A stretch of DNA of 64,000 nucleotides from Chondrinema litorale (GTDB lineage: Bacteria > Bacteroidota > Bacteroidia > Cytophagales > Flammeovirgaceae), in NCBI RefSeq assembly GCF_026250525.1, contig NZ_CP111046.1:274636-338635 (forward strand), read 5' to 3'. Shown here piece by piece: positions 1-9,362 of the stretch. A model generated the notes under the pieces. That model saw nothing but the letters and a program-made list of their open reading frames with translations, did no database searches and was not told where the DNA came from. Position 1 is the first letter of the stretch; each line of letters begins with the position of its first letter. A program made the position numbers and the translations under genes.

Positions 1-1
1 A

Positions 2-646
2 CATTATAACAAAGTACACCAAGCAGAAACATGGTTAGATTTCCAGTGGGCACAAACCGGGCATAATGGTGAGCATCTGTATCATAAAGTGGAAAGGATG
101 TATGAGAACAAACCCACTAAAGCAAGCATGAACGGAGAACCAACTTACGAAGGTGTAAATTTTGGACAAAACGGTTTAGGTTGGTGGCAAGGAGAAGAAG
201 CTTGGATGCAACTTATGTCTGGCGGTACAATGGGAGTAGTTTATGGAGCGGCAGCTTTGTGGCAGTGGAAAGTTTCGCCAGAAGAAGAAGGTTGGTCTGC
301 ATGGGCAAGCCAAAACAAATCTTGGAAAGAAGCCATGCATCAAGAAGGTGCCAACTATGTGGGTTTGGTATCAAAAGCACTAGGTAATTTAGACATCGTC
401 GATATAGAAAAACGTTGGGATTTAACAACCAATAATCAACCTTTGCTCGCAAAAGAAGATAAGCTATACATTAGCTATTTAAACAATGGAGGAGAAATAA
501 AAATTAACTCAATCCCTGCCGGACTAAAATACCATTGGTTTAACCCAAAAAATGGAGCTATTGAGCAACAAGGAACAACAGATGCATCCCAATCAGTTTT
601 TACTGCGCCAAGCAATGCGCCTTGGGTTTTAATTATTGGTGGCTAA
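2..646 (+). CDS. DUF4038-family glycoside hydrolase, 3' part (5' end outside window)
   Basis: The frame is open from base 2 to TAA at 644-646, so the 5' end lies before the window; the first internal Met at 89 is not a credible start. The visible 214 residues begin HYNKVHQAETWLDFQW and run through a WWQGEEAWMQLMSGG segment. That pattern is typical of the C-terminal part of the DUF4038 (GH140-like, apiosidase-type) TIM barrel. It is followed by a small beta domain ending PSNAPWVLIIGG, typical of the collagen-binding-like C-terminal domain attached to this family. The substrate cannot be told from this fragment. It converges with the DUF4231 gene and shares a bidirectional terminator with it. 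Family-level call is fairly sure, enzymatic specificity unknown. Confidence 0.7.
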   Translation, partial: HYNKVHQAETWLDFQWAQTGHNGEHLYHKVERMYENKPTKASMNGEPTYEGVNFGQNGLGWWQGEEAWMQLMSGGTMGVVYGAAALWQWKVSPEEEGWSAWASQNKSWKEAMHQEGANYVGLVSKALGNLDIVDIEKRWDLTTNNQPLLAKEDKLYISYLNNGGEIKINSIPAGLKYHWFNPKNGAIEQQGTTDASQSVFTAPSNAPWVLIIGG

Positions 647-674
647 TAGGTTTAAGCAAAAACAGCTATAATTG

Positions 675-716
675 AAAAGTAGGAAGGCTAGTATTTGTAC
701 TAGCTTACCTACTTTT
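675..716. terminator. Bidirectional intrinsic terminator
   Basis: A near-perfect inverted repeat has arms at 675-693 and 698-716 with a 4-base loop (TTTG). The left arm starts with AAAA and the right arm ends in a T-run continuing to 719. It sits between two convergent genes and covers the last codons of the minus-strand DUF4231 gene, so it can serve both directions. Confidence 0.8.
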
Positions 717-1184
717 TTTATTTACATAACTCGTCCATTCTTTGTGCTCATTTTCTAAGATTTCTTCTACACGCTGAACGAGTAAATTAAATCTGGAATC
801 GTCTTCATGGTATGGCTCAGAATGTGTTGCATACATGTATTTTTCGTGGTTGAGCTGCTCACCTGTTTTGCGATAAGTAATCCAATTCTCTTGGTATTTC
901 ATGAGTGATGAAAGCCCCGTAACCACTGCGATTACAATACCTAAAAAGCCAGTAATTTGAGTGCTATATGGAATGGCTGTTAAACCCGATAAAAATGGAA
1001 TAAAGGCAGAAAGGGTAATTACCAGAATATTTACAGTATAGAACTGCTTCTTGTTGTTAGAGCTTTTTTTACTGTACCATTTTATCTGATCGTCTAACCT
1101 TTGTTTTATATAATCGGCTTCAGAAAGCGCATAATTATTTTCTAATATAGTTTCAGGTTTATCTTTTGGTGGTGTTTTAGTCAT
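705..1184 (-). CDS. DUF4231/SLATT-type two-TM membrane protein
   Basis: This is a 159-residue protein with a hydrophilic N-terminus, a basic segment (KWYSKKSSNNKK) and two closely spaced hydrophobic helices (about residues 48-66 and 72-92, NILVITLSAFIPFLSGL and GFLGIVIAVVTGL). A cytoplasmic helical tail follows (SLMKYQENWITYRKTGEQLNHEKYMY). This order matches DUF4231, a member of the SLATT group of two-TM proteins predicted to form pores or membrane effectors. ATG at 1184-1182 is the start. It lies 39 bases downstream of the amidase on the same strand, so the two are probably one transcript. No nucleotide-synthase or SMODS-type partner is visible here. Family assignment good, function not known. 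Confidence 0.75.
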   Translation of the reverse strand: MTKTPPKDKPETILENNYALSEADYIKQRLDDQIKWYSKKSSNNKKQFYTVNILVITLSAFIPFLSGLTAIPYSTQITGFLGIVIAVVTGLSSLMKYQENWITYRKTGEQLNHEKYMYATHSEPYHEDDSRFNLLVQRVEEILENEHKEWTSYVNKKSR

Positions 1185-1223
1185 GATAAAATAGTTTGTT
1201 TAAAAGTATCTATGACTCTAATA

Positions 1224-1847
1224 TCATAAATTATTCAAATACTTAATAATGCCCAAATAAACATTCCAAGCAAATTCTTTCTGGTAAGCAGGGTCTTTTA
1301 AAATAATGTAATCATCCCAACAATCGAAAAACAATGCTTCGATGAGTACAGCGGGACATCTAGTTTTTCTGAGCACATAAAAATCTAGCTCTTTATCAAT
1401 ATCACCATCACTTATATAATCTTGTCTTACTCTCAGCCCCATTTCATCATAATATTTTTTTACAGAGTCGCCAATACAAGTAGCCAAGCCATCACTTTTG
1501 GTAATACCTTTCGTAGTGTAAATTTCGAAACCCCTAGCTGTATGCTCAAAAGAAGCATTGGAATGCAAAGAGATAAATATGGTTTCTTCGGGATTAAACT
1601 CATTAGCCACTTTAACCCTATAAGATAGGTGAACATCTCTGTAGTCTGTAGCTTTTACAGTGGTAATAACATTGTATTGAGGGTAATGCGATCTCAGATA
1701 TATCTCAACCAATCCACCAATTTGCCTATTAAAAAAACCTTCGTAAGCTACTTCTCCAGTTGGGTAAGTAAACATTTTGTGAGGTGCAGTGGTGTATTTT
1801 CCGTAACTATCAATACCACCATGCCCGTAGTCTAGTACAATATTCAT
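1224..1847 (-). CDS. N-acetylmuramoyl-L-alanine amidase (Amidase_3 type), leaderless
   Basis: This 207-residue protein has the Amidase_3 zinc-hydrolase motifs: GHGG at residues 8-11 (His ligand), a Glu near residue 36 (YEGFFNRQ), SLHSN (second His ligand) and a C-terminal IEALFF with the catalytic Glu. It would cut the amide between muramic acid and the stem peptide of peptidoglycan. The sequence begins MNIVLDYGHGG, directly in the catalytic domain, so there is no signal peptide and no cell-wall-binding domain. That is unusual for a housekeeping amidase and more like a phage-type or domesticated lysin. It is the first gene of a two-gene minus-strand unit with the two-TM DUF4231 protein. Catalytic assignment is strong; cellular role is open. 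Confidence 0.85.
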   Translation of the reverse strand: MNIVLDYGHGGIDSYGKYTTAPHKMFTYPTGEVAYEGFFNRQIGGLVEIYLRSHYPQYNVITTVKATDYRDVHLSYRVKVANEFNPEETIFISLHSNASFEHTARGFEIYTTKGITKSDGLATCIGDSVKKYYDEMGLRVRQDYISDGDIDKELDFYVLRKTRCPAVLIEALFFDCWDDYIILKDPAYQKEFAWNVYLGIIKYLNNL

Positions 1848-1907
1848 ATTAGAGCAATTTGTCAGTTTAGATAAAAAAATTTTAAATAATAGAAGTTATT
1901 ATTCTAG

Positions 1908-1979
1908 TTGAAAATACGGCTGAAAGATTGATTTAAAATTCCGCTGAAAGCTTAGTTGAAAATTCGATTGAAAATACGT
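1908..1979. repeat. Three degenerate 24-bp tandem repeats
   Basis: Units lie at 1908-1931, 1932-1955 and 1956-1979. Each begins TTGAAAAT or TTTAAAAT and has a second GAAA block at the same offset (CTGAAAG, CTGAAAG, TTGAAAA). They lie 61-132 bases upstream of the amidase start, in a 361-base stretch (1848-2208) that otherwise holds no gene. Confidence 0.65.
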
Positions 1980-2061
1980 TTGGAGTGATTTTGATCAATT
2001 TATATAAAATATCATTATTAATCAAACTCGATTGGTGCATATTGTTATTAGAAATCAAGAT

Positions 2062-2083
2062 TACCTGCTTACAGGTATTTTTA
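2062..2083 (+). terminator. Short hairpin with U-tract, no upstream plus-strand gene
   Basis: TACCTG (2062-2067) pairs with CAGGTA (2072-2077) around a CTTA loop and is followed by TTTTTAT. It looks like a small intrinsic terminator on the plus strand, but the gene upstream runs the other way. It may be a leader attenuator for the gene starting at 2209, the end of an unseen small RNA, or chance. Confidence 0.35.
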
Positions 2084-2208
2084 TATATGGGAGTGAGACA
2101 TTGCTACAAAATCTAATCCTCAAAATTGGATAGTGATTTTTAATATTTAAATTTGGCTCGAATCCAAGGGAACTAGCTCTGATCATTAGAAGATGAAAAT
2201 AAATTTAA

Positions 2209-5200
2209 GTGAAACGATTCGCCCTTTTATTAGTGCTGCTTGGATATGCCGCTATAGTTTTTTCTCAGGATAAACTCTCAGATGTAAAATTATTAAAAGA
2301 CATAAATACTGGTGCAGGAGATAGTGAAGCCGACCAGTTTGTAGTGATGGATGGCATTCTTTATTTTGCTGCCAACGATGGAACACATGGTAGAGAATTG
2401 TGGCGAAGTGATGGCACAGAAGCCGGAACCTACATGGTAAAAGACATCAATCCGGGTTCTGGAAGTAGTTTTTTAAGTGAGCTCACCGAGATTGATGGTA
2501 CTTTATTTTTTGCTGCTTATAATAAAACCTATGGAGGTGAAGTCTGGAAAAGCGATGGCACCACAAGCGGTACTCAAATTGTAAAAGACATTAACCCTGG
2601 AAGTTCGAGTATAAATCCTGTAAATTTTACTGAGTATAAAGGCAAGTTAGTTTTTAACACATATGTAAATCCTGAAAAACAAAGTATCTGGATTACAGAT
2701 GGCACGGCAGGAAATACTACCATGCTTGCTGAATATGAGATTATAGAAGAGTTGACGATTAGAGGCATAGCGAGTACAACCAACTATTTGTACTTTATAG
2801 TTAATGGAGATATTTGGAGGACTGATGGACCGAGAAACTATTTAAAGAAAGTGGTTGATAGAAATCCTAAAGATCGATATTACTATTTAACTGATTTTGA
2901 ATTCGAACAAACTATTAATGATAGATACTATTATAGTTATAGAGAACTAAATAGTTATAAGGATTATTTTATCAATTATATCAGTGATTCTGATATTGAG
3001 GAAGAGGTTTATTTTTATTCAGGGAATGATTGGCAAACATTTGATCTAAATAATGAGCTACATATCTTTTGTAGATTCAATGATGGCTTTTTTTATTTCC
3101 CAATAGAGTTCAAAAAAATCTTAGATAGGATTAATAAGATAATAATTAAAAATGATGGCACTTTACCGTCATATTCACATAGCAAAAATGATATTTTCAA
3201 TTTTAATGACTCCACAATATTAATAGGAGGAAATGAAATAAAAATATCTGAAACATATGAAAGTATTGGTGTCTATCCTTATGAATCTAGTGGAGGGACT
3301 GGTCTATGGAAATACAATTACAATACAGGATCAATATCAAAAATTAAAACAATTCTAAGTACTGAAGAAAGATTAAATTATCCCAACCTTTACGCACCTA
3401 GTTATTTAGGGAAATATAATAACAAAATATTCTTCTCTGCTGGTCAACAAGAAATTGGTAATGAACTCTGGGTAACAGATGGAACAGAAGAAGGCACTCA
3501 ACTTTTTGCAGATATTATTCCTGGAGAAACAGGAAGTAATCCTGAGCACTTAATTAGTAATGGAGAAGTCTTATTCTTCATTGCAGACGATGGGGAACAT
3601 GGTAGAGAATTATGGAAGTATGCCCCCAATCAAAAACCAACTTCGGCAGCATTTAATATTTCTATTCCAGAAGATAATACATACACTTTCAATTCGAGTT
3701 CTTTTCCTTTTTATGATGAGAATCAAGACGATGAACTTGAACAAATTCAGGTTACAAGTTTACCTGCTAAAGGAGATTTATTTTTAGATAATAACAGTAA
3801 CAATTCAGAAGATAGTGGTGAGGCCATCTCGATCAATCAAGAGATTTCAAGCTCAAATATCAGTAAGCTAAAATTTAAGCCTGTATCAAACGAAAATAAA
3901 GAAGAATATGCCTCTTTACATTTTAAAGTTAGTGATGGTTTTAGTTATAGTGATGCAGCATATAAGATCACCATTACAGTTACACCTTTAAACGATGCTC
4001 CAATATTCACGCTAAGTAATTCAACCATCGAAGAAAATGAAGATGCAAGCTTAGTTACTGTAAATGGATTTTTACAAAATATTGCATCAGGTCCTTCTTC
4101 TGCAACTGACGAATCAGCTCAACAATTAAGTTATCAGTTATCTAAAATAGCTACTTCAGGATCGCTTAGTTTTAGTCAAGCTCCTCAAATTGATCTCTTC
4201 AATGGCAATTTGTCTTTTCAGTCCGCTACAAATACATATGGAGAAGCAACCTTCGAAATCCAACTTATTGATAATGGATTATCAGAAGGTGAAAATGAAA
4301 ATACTAGTGATAAAGCTGTTTTCAAAATCAAAATATTACCCATTATCGATGGAGCTCCATCAGTAACTAATGCAAACACTTCCATAAATCAACAAACCAG
4401 AAGTGGCCTTGTAATTAAACCCAATGAAGTTGATGGAGAAGAGGTCACTTTTTTCAAAATTACTGAAATACAAAAAGGAAAATTGTTCTTAAACAATGGA
4501 ACAACTGAAATTCTGAATTCATCATTTGTTGCTGCATCAGAAGTAGTAAAAGGCTTAAAATTTACACCTGATAAAGATTCTAAAGAAACGGGTTCATTTC
4601 TGGTTCAAGCATCATTAAGTAATGATAATGAAGGATTAGGTGGTACAACTGCCAAAGCTGAAATTACAGTTGTAGAAAATCTTGTTACCTTTTCCTTCGA
4701 AGACACAGAACAAACCTACGATGGCTCTGCCAAGCAAGTATCAGTTACAAGTGATCCAGAAGGAGTTGACTATTCCATTACTTATAATGGTTCAACAAGT
4801 TACCCTAAAAACGCAGGCTCTTATGAGGTAAAGGTTAATTCTACTAGTAACTTGTACACGGGCTCAGCAACTGCAACTTTGCTTATCGATAAAGCAACAG
4901 CCAAAATTACTATCTCCGATTTGGCACATACAACAGATGGTTCTCCAAAGTCTGTAAATGTTAGTACTGAACCAGTAGGCTTAAATTATTTAATCACTTA
5001 CAATGGTTCCGAAATTCAACCATCTGCAGTAGGTTCGTATCAGGTTTTTGTTAGTATCGACGAAACAAATTATGAAGGAGAAGCTTCAGCAACATTACTA
5101 ATTTCAGAAAAAGCAGTAGTTACAATCAACATTACTGAGACTGAGCATACTTATGATGGATCTACAAAAGAAGTAAATGTAAGCACAAATCCCGTAGGAT

Positions 5201-6036
5201 TAACTTACCAAGTTTTATATAACAATAGCGAATCTCTCCCAACAAATGCAGGTACTTATCAAGTACAAGTTTCTGTAGAATACGAAGGAGAAACCTTTAC
5301 GAAATCAGCTACTTTAAAAATAAAACCTATGGTAGTAAGCTTTGCTGTTAGTGATCTTTCGCATGTTTACGATGGCAACAGCAAAGCTGTAAATATTACA
5401 ACAGACCCTTTGGGTGTAGATGTTATTACAACTTATAATGGTAATATGAGCAAACCTGTAGATGCCGGAACTTATGATGTAGTAGTTGAAACAAATGATG
5501 ATAATTACACAGGTCAATTCAATGGTGAATTAGAAATACAAAAAGCAGGTGCAACAGTAACTTTGTCAAATTTGGAACAAGTTTATACAGGCAAACCTAC
5601 TTATGTAAGTGTAAATACCAATCCGGTAGGTTTGTTGGTAGAAATACTGTATAATGGTCAGCAAGAATCTCCAAGTGCTTTAGGTAATTATCTGGTAGAG
5701 GCAGATGTAATTGATAAGAATTACCAAGGTTCTGCAACAGATACGCTCAAAATTTTAGAAATAACTGGTATTGAAGATAAAGAATTAAATAGTCAGTTAA
5801 CAGTATATCCCAATCCAACTTCAGGTAATTTTATGATAGAAGATTCTTCTGATGAAGCCGAAAAAGCCAGTGTTTTAGTTTTCGATATAAATGGCAAGTT
5901 TATATCATCACACCTAAAAGCAAAACAAACAAAAAATATAGCTATAGACATCTCTAATCAGGCAAGTGGGGTGTACATTATCTATTACCAAAAAGCTAAC
6001 AAAACAGGTATTTTGACAGTATTAAAGGCTGGGTGA
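2209..6036 (+). CDS. T9SS-exported multidomain surface protein (ELWxSDGT repeats, cadherin-like and five MBG domains)
   Basis: This is a 1,275-residue protein with a GTG start and a clear signal peptide (MKRFALLLVLLGYAAIVFSQ). Residues about 25-200 and 410-475 carry the ELW-x-SDGT-x-GT repeat (GRELWRSDGTEAGT, GGEVWKSDGTTSGT, GNELWVTDGTEEGT, GRELWKY), likely a beta-propeller. Between them lies a very AT-rich, Tyr/Asn-rich stretch (about 205-400) that does not match the repeat. Residues about 480-820 resemble cadherin/Big-type beta domains (PEDNTYTF, NDAPIFTLS, NGAPSVTN-like joints). From about 825 there are five MBG-type domains of roughly 72 residues, each with YDGS/YTGK-like, NAGSY-like and YxG motifs. 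The last 80 residues form a type A T9SS sorting domain (YPNPTSGNFMIED...GVYIIYY). It is likely an adhesin or gliding/surface protein; no enzyme motif is seen. Confidence 0.85.
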   Translation: MKRFALLLVLLGYAAIVFSQDKLSDVKLLKDINTGAGDSEADQFVVMDGILYFAANDGTHGRELWRSDGTEAGTYMVKDINPGSGSSFLSELTEIDGTLFFAAYNKTYGGEVWKSDGTTSGTQIVKDINPGSSSINPVNFTEYKGKLVFNTYVNPEKQSIWITDGTAGNTTMLAEYEIIEELTIRGIASTTNYLYFIVNGDIWRTDGPRNYLKKVVDRNPKDRYYYLTDFEFEQTINDRYYYSYRELNSYKDYFINYISDSDIEEEVYFYSGNDWQTFDLNNELHIFCRFNDGFFYFPIEFKKILDRINKIIIKNDGTLPSYSHSKNDIFNFNDSTILIGGNEIKISETYESIGVYPYESSGGTGLWKYNYNTGSISKIKTILSTEERLNYPNLYAPSYLGKYNNKIFFSAGQQEIGNELWVTDGTEEGTQLFADIIPGETGSNPEHLISNGEVLFFIADDGEHGRELWKYAPNQKPTSAAFNISIPEDNTYTFNSSSFPFYDENQDDELEQIQVTSLPAKGDLFLDNNSNNSEDSGEAISINQEISSSNISKLKFKPVSNENKEEYASLHFKVSDGFSYSDAAYKITITVTPLNDAPIFTLSNSTIEENEDASLVTVNGFLQNIASGPSSATDESAQQLSYQLSKIATSGSLSFSQAPQIDLFNGNLSFQSATNTYGEATFEIQLIDNGLSEGENENTSDKAVFKIKILPIIDGAPSVTNANTSINQQTRSGLVIKPNEVDGEEVTFFKITEIQKGKLFLNNGTTEILNSSFVAASEVVKGLKFTPDKDSKETGSFLVQASLSNDNEGLGGTTAKAEITVVENLVTFSFEDTEQTYDGSAKQVSVTSDPEGVDYSITYNGSTSYPKNAGSYEVKVNSTSNLYTGSATATLLIDKATAKITISDLAHTTDGSPKSVNVSTEPVGLNYLITYNGSEIQPSAVGSYQVFVSIDETNYEGEASATLLISEKAVVTINITETEHTYDGSTKEVNVSTNPVGLTYQVLYNNSESLPTNAGTYQVQVSVEYEGETFTKSATLKIKPMVVSFAVSDLSHVYDGNSKAVNITTDPLGVDVITTYNGNMSKPVDAGTYDVVVETNDDNYTGQFNGELEIQKAGATVTLSNLEQVYTGKPTYVSVNTNPVGLLVEILYNGQQESPSALGNYLVEADVIDKNYQGSATDTLKILEITGIEDKELNSQLTVYPNPTSGNFMIEDSSDEAEKASVLVFDINGKFISSHLKAKQTKNIAIDISNQASGVYIIYYQKANKTGILTVLKAG

Positions 6037-6067
6037 TTTTAAAAATTTTGTTACGTACACACAAATC

Positions 6068-6132
6068 CCCCTAGTTCTAATTCATATCAATTCAACCAAT
6101 TAAAACTAGGGGTAAATTATATTATTTTTTTA
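6068..6132 (+). terminator. Probable terminator of the giant surface protein gene
   Basis: CCCCTAGTT (6068-6076) pairs with AACTAGGGG (6104-6112) across a long AT-rich loop, followed within about 12 bases by an AT/T-rich run. The long loop makes it a weaker call. Confidence 0.5.
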
Positions 6133-6294
6133 TCGCATACTTTGTTATCTTAAAGTATATGGTGTAACAGGAATTTTTTTCAAATAAATGAGCTTTGGAT
6201 TAAAATAATACTGAAACTTACAGTTCTAAAAATAGGAAACTTAATACACGACTAAACATTTTTAACTTTAAAGTGAGATTTTTCTGGTTTGTAT

Positions 6295-9285
6295 ATGAAG
6301 AGAGTTTTTAAAATCTTCTTTATTACCATATTGGTATTATTAACCCTATTTATAGGGCTAATAGTAACTGCTTTGGTAATGGAAGATAAAATCACAAAAC
6401 TTGCAGTTTCCGAGGTAAGTGAATATTTAGATGCTCCATTGGGTATGGAAAGTGTATCTTTCACGCTTATAAAAGAATTTCCTCTGGCTACTGTGCAGTT
6501 TAATGGATTATGGTTGGGAAGCAGATTAAACGATAGTGATTCCAGTGCAGTACAGTCTATAGATACTTTAGCCCGCTTCGATAAGCTATATGTTTCAGTT
6601 TTATCAGAACCTTTGCTAGATAATATTTTTAGAGTTCGAGAAATAGAGGTAAGTGGCGGATATTTAAAATATGAAGTTGACACAGCAGGTGTATCATGTT
6701 TTGATTTCCTCATTAATCAAGATACCACAGTAACAACTGTAGAAGACACCACATCAACAGCATTAAACTTTGCACTTAAAAAGTTAACTCTTAAAGATTT
6801 AACTTGCTATTACAAAGACGATCTAAACAAGGCTGAAGCAAAAGCTTATATTCAAGATATAAAGGGTAGTGCTTTTCTAGATAGCCTTAGAATGGACATT
6901 GTATCTGAGGGAATTATACAATTGACAAATTGTAAGTTTGATGATACCAATCTGTACAAAATGGCTCAGACAGATTTGGACTTTTCCATCAAATACATTT
7001 CTGATTCCATCGCAATTGAAAAACTGCAAATAAATACAGAAGGTGCAGCACTTGGGTTAAACGGAACAGTTGTACTCAGAGAAGAAGGTGTAACAGACAC
7101 CGATTTAGCAATTACAGCTACAAACTTTAATCTGAAAGAACTAATCAAGTACGCGCCTCAACAGTATATTACAGAGTATCAGCTAAGCCAATTAGCCGGA
7201 ATACTGAACCTACAAGCAGATGTAAAAGGCATTGTTTCTGACACAAAATTGCCTTTGGTAAATGGTAAATTTGATTTTTCAGATGGACATGTTAAGTGGG
7301 CAGACTATCCTGCTATAGATAACTTCTTTATAAAAGGTTCTGCAACAAATGGTTACTTGCGAACTAATGCTAGTACTTCCATCACGATTGATACATTTAA
7401 CCTCACCACCAATAATGATATGCTGGCTCTAAAAGGCTCTGTATCAAACATAGACCATCCTGAATATGATGTTGTCACTAGCCTAAATGTGAAGTTGGGT
7501 AAATGGAAAGCTTATGTTCCAGATTCTTTAGTAAAAGATTTCGATGGTTACATCAATTTGGCGATGAAAACAAAAGGTGTTTTGCCAGATTCAATCACCG
7601 ATGATTTTACAGATTATGTATTGCAAAACACACAAGCATCATTGCAATTTGATAGTTTAAATGTAGATTTAGATTCATCACTTTCTCTACAAAACCTAGC
7701 AGGAAAACTGAGCTATGAAAGTAATGAGTTACTATTAGATGGATTTGAAATTGATCTACCAGAATACGATCTTTCTCTTAAAAATGAATCTTTAAGAGCT
7801 ATTTGGGAGGGTTCTATCAATAAACTGGATCAGCTTAAACTCAATCTGTTCGTAAAAAACTTTTCTACTCCCGGTTTATTAATGAATGGAAAAGTCTCTG
7901 TAAAAAACCTGAACCATCCGACCTTTGTAGTACAAGATACCTTTATGGTAAACTTGCCGAAGCTAAAGAAATTTATTCCAGATTCTGTGTTGAACGATAT
8001 TGATGGAAATATTTATGCTTTTATACATACACAAGGTACACTGAACCTAGATTCTATTTCAGAGCAAATTATGGATATTGTTTATGATAACAGCACTTTA
8101 TATGCTGAATTTGAGGATATCTCAGTTGACTTGCCTGAAACAGATATGGATCTAAAGAAACTTTCTGCAAAGGTGAATGTAAATCCAAAGAAAGTTTCTA
8201 TCTACAACCTCTCTGGTAGCTATAGCGATATTCCCTTTAAATCTGATACCACGCTGATCACCAACTTGTATAATACCATTTTAAAAGATAAACCTGGTAC
8301 GCTGCAAATCGAAGGTGTTTGGCGATTAGAAGATTTAAATTATGCTGAATTGATGGAGACATTTGTTGGTTCTGATAGTTCCAGCGAAGAACCAACTTCA
8401 GAGACAGAAGTAGTAGTAGGCAAAGATGGCAATGAGGTTGATAAAGAACCGACTTGGGATATGGATTACGAAGTGAAGGGAAGGATTTATGTAAATAGCT
8501 TCCAATACAATAATGCATTACTAGAAAAAATTACCACTAAGTTTAAAATTACACCCGAGACTTATGTGTTTGATCAGTTATTTGTAAATGCTTTTGATGG
8601 TAGTATGAATTCATCTATGAATATCATTCTCAGAGAAGATACCATGAAAATAGATATGAGAAATCAGATTTATAAGATGGATATCAGAAAGCTACTGCAC
8701 GATATGGATAATTTTGGCCAGACAGATTTAATGGATAAGCACTTAACCGGTATTTTGTCTACAGAAGCATTTTATACTCAGTTTCAGATGGTTGGCGATT
8801 CTATATACTATCCTAATATGAAAGTGTCGGGTGATTTTACACTTGAAAAAGGAGGCTTTTATAATTATGAGCCTGTAAGCTCTATGTCATCCTTAATTCC
8901 TGGTGTAAAAAGTCTGGATACCTTAGTTTTCGAAACTATTGAGAGCCACCTATTTATCTTAGAAAATAAAATGTATGTTCCCAAAACTAGCATTAACACA
9001 AATGCATTTTCTGAAATTTCGGTGGTTGGTATGCAAAGTTTTGGAGAAGATTATACGTATCGAGTAGCTGTTCGTTTGCGAGATTTCATTATAGGAAAGA
9101 GTAAGAAAGACAAGGATAAAAAACCTAAATACCTTAAAGCAACTAGTATAGATGGTAAAAGCACGAATTTTTTTGATACAGAAGAAAATCAACAAAAGAT
9201 GGGAATAGATATTAGATCGAAGGAGCGGTTATTAAAACTAAGATTTTATCCTTCGATGTTTGTATTTGATACTGGCGTAAAATAA
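6295..9285 (+). CDS. AsmA-like inner-membrane/periplasmic protein
   Basis: This is a 996-residue protein when started at ATG 6295 (MKRVFKIFFITILVLL); the in-frame TTG two codons earlier is less likely. One N-terminal TM helix (about residues 8-28) anchors a very long periplasmic region of beta-rich repeats. These are typical of the AsmA/DUF748 superfamily, with recurrent LxLxNLxG and GxxxLxLxT-type strands and a C-terminal block (SISVVGMQSFGEDYTYRVAVRLRDF) like the AsmA C-terminal region. Relatives in other bacteria bridge inner and outer membranes and influence lipid or outer-membrane assembly. A small run, SSEEPTSETEVVV, near residue 700 is likely an unstructured linker. It is followed 77 bases on by a thioredoxin-like gene; whether they share a transcript is not clear. 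Family-level call good, exact role inferred. Confidence 0.75.
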   Translation: MKRVFKIFFITILVLLTLFIGLIVTALVMEDKITKLAVSEVSEYLDAPLGMESVSFTLIKEFPLATVQFNGLWLGSRLNDSDSSAVQSIDTLARFDKLYVSVLSEPLLDNIFRVREIEVSGGYLKYEVDTAGVSCFDFLINQDTTVTTVEDTTSTALNFALKKLTLKDLTCYYKDDLNKAEAKAYIQDIKGSAFLDSLRMDIVSEGIIQLTNCKFDDTNLYKMAQTDLDFSIKYISDSIAIEKLQINTEGAALGLNGTVVLREEGVTDTDLAITATNFNLKELIKYAPQQYITEYQLSQLAGILNLQADVKGIVSDTKLPLVNGKFDFSDGHVKWADYPAIDNFFIKGSATNGYLRTNASTSITIDTFNLTTNNDMLALKGSVSNIDHPEYDVVTSLNVKLGKWKAYVPDSLVKDFDGYINLAMKTKGVLPDSITDDFTDYVLQNTQASLQFDSLNVDLDSSLSLQNLAGKLSYESNELLLDGFEIDLPEYDLSLKNESLRAIWEGSINKLDQLKLNLFVKNFSTPGLLMNGKVSVKNLNHPTFVVQDTFMVNLPKLKKFIPDSVLNDIDGNIYAFIHTQGTLNLDSISEQIMDIVYDNSTLYAEFEDISVDLPETDMDLKKLSAKVNVNPKKVSIYNLSGSYSDIPFKSDTTLITNLYNTILKDKPGTLQIEGVWRLEDLNYAELMETFVGSDSSSEEPTSETEVVVGKDGNEVDKEPTWDMDYEVKGRIYVNSFQYNNALLEKITTKFKITPETYVFDQLFVNAFDGSMNSSMNIILREDTMKIDMRNQIYKMDIRKLLHDMDNFGQTDLMDKHLTGILSTEAFYTQFQMVGDSIYYPNMKVSGDFTLEKGGFYNYEPVSSMSSLIPGVKSLDTLVFETIESHLFILENKMYVPKTSINTNAFSEISVVGMQSFGEDYTYRVAVRLRDFIIGKSKKDKDKKPKYLKATSIDGKSTNFFDTEENQQKMGIDIRSKERLLKLRFYPSMFVFDTGVK

Positions 9286-9362
9286 CCTTTTGCAAAAAAA
9301 GTTAGTATAACTATGCATTCTTAAAATCTGCTATAACTATTAATTAACATAACTCTGATCGA

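Noticed and set aside
4684..5760. MBG-domain tandem units as a DNA repeat
   Set aside because: Units are similar as protein but strongly diverged in DNA, so there is no nucleotide-level repeat array.
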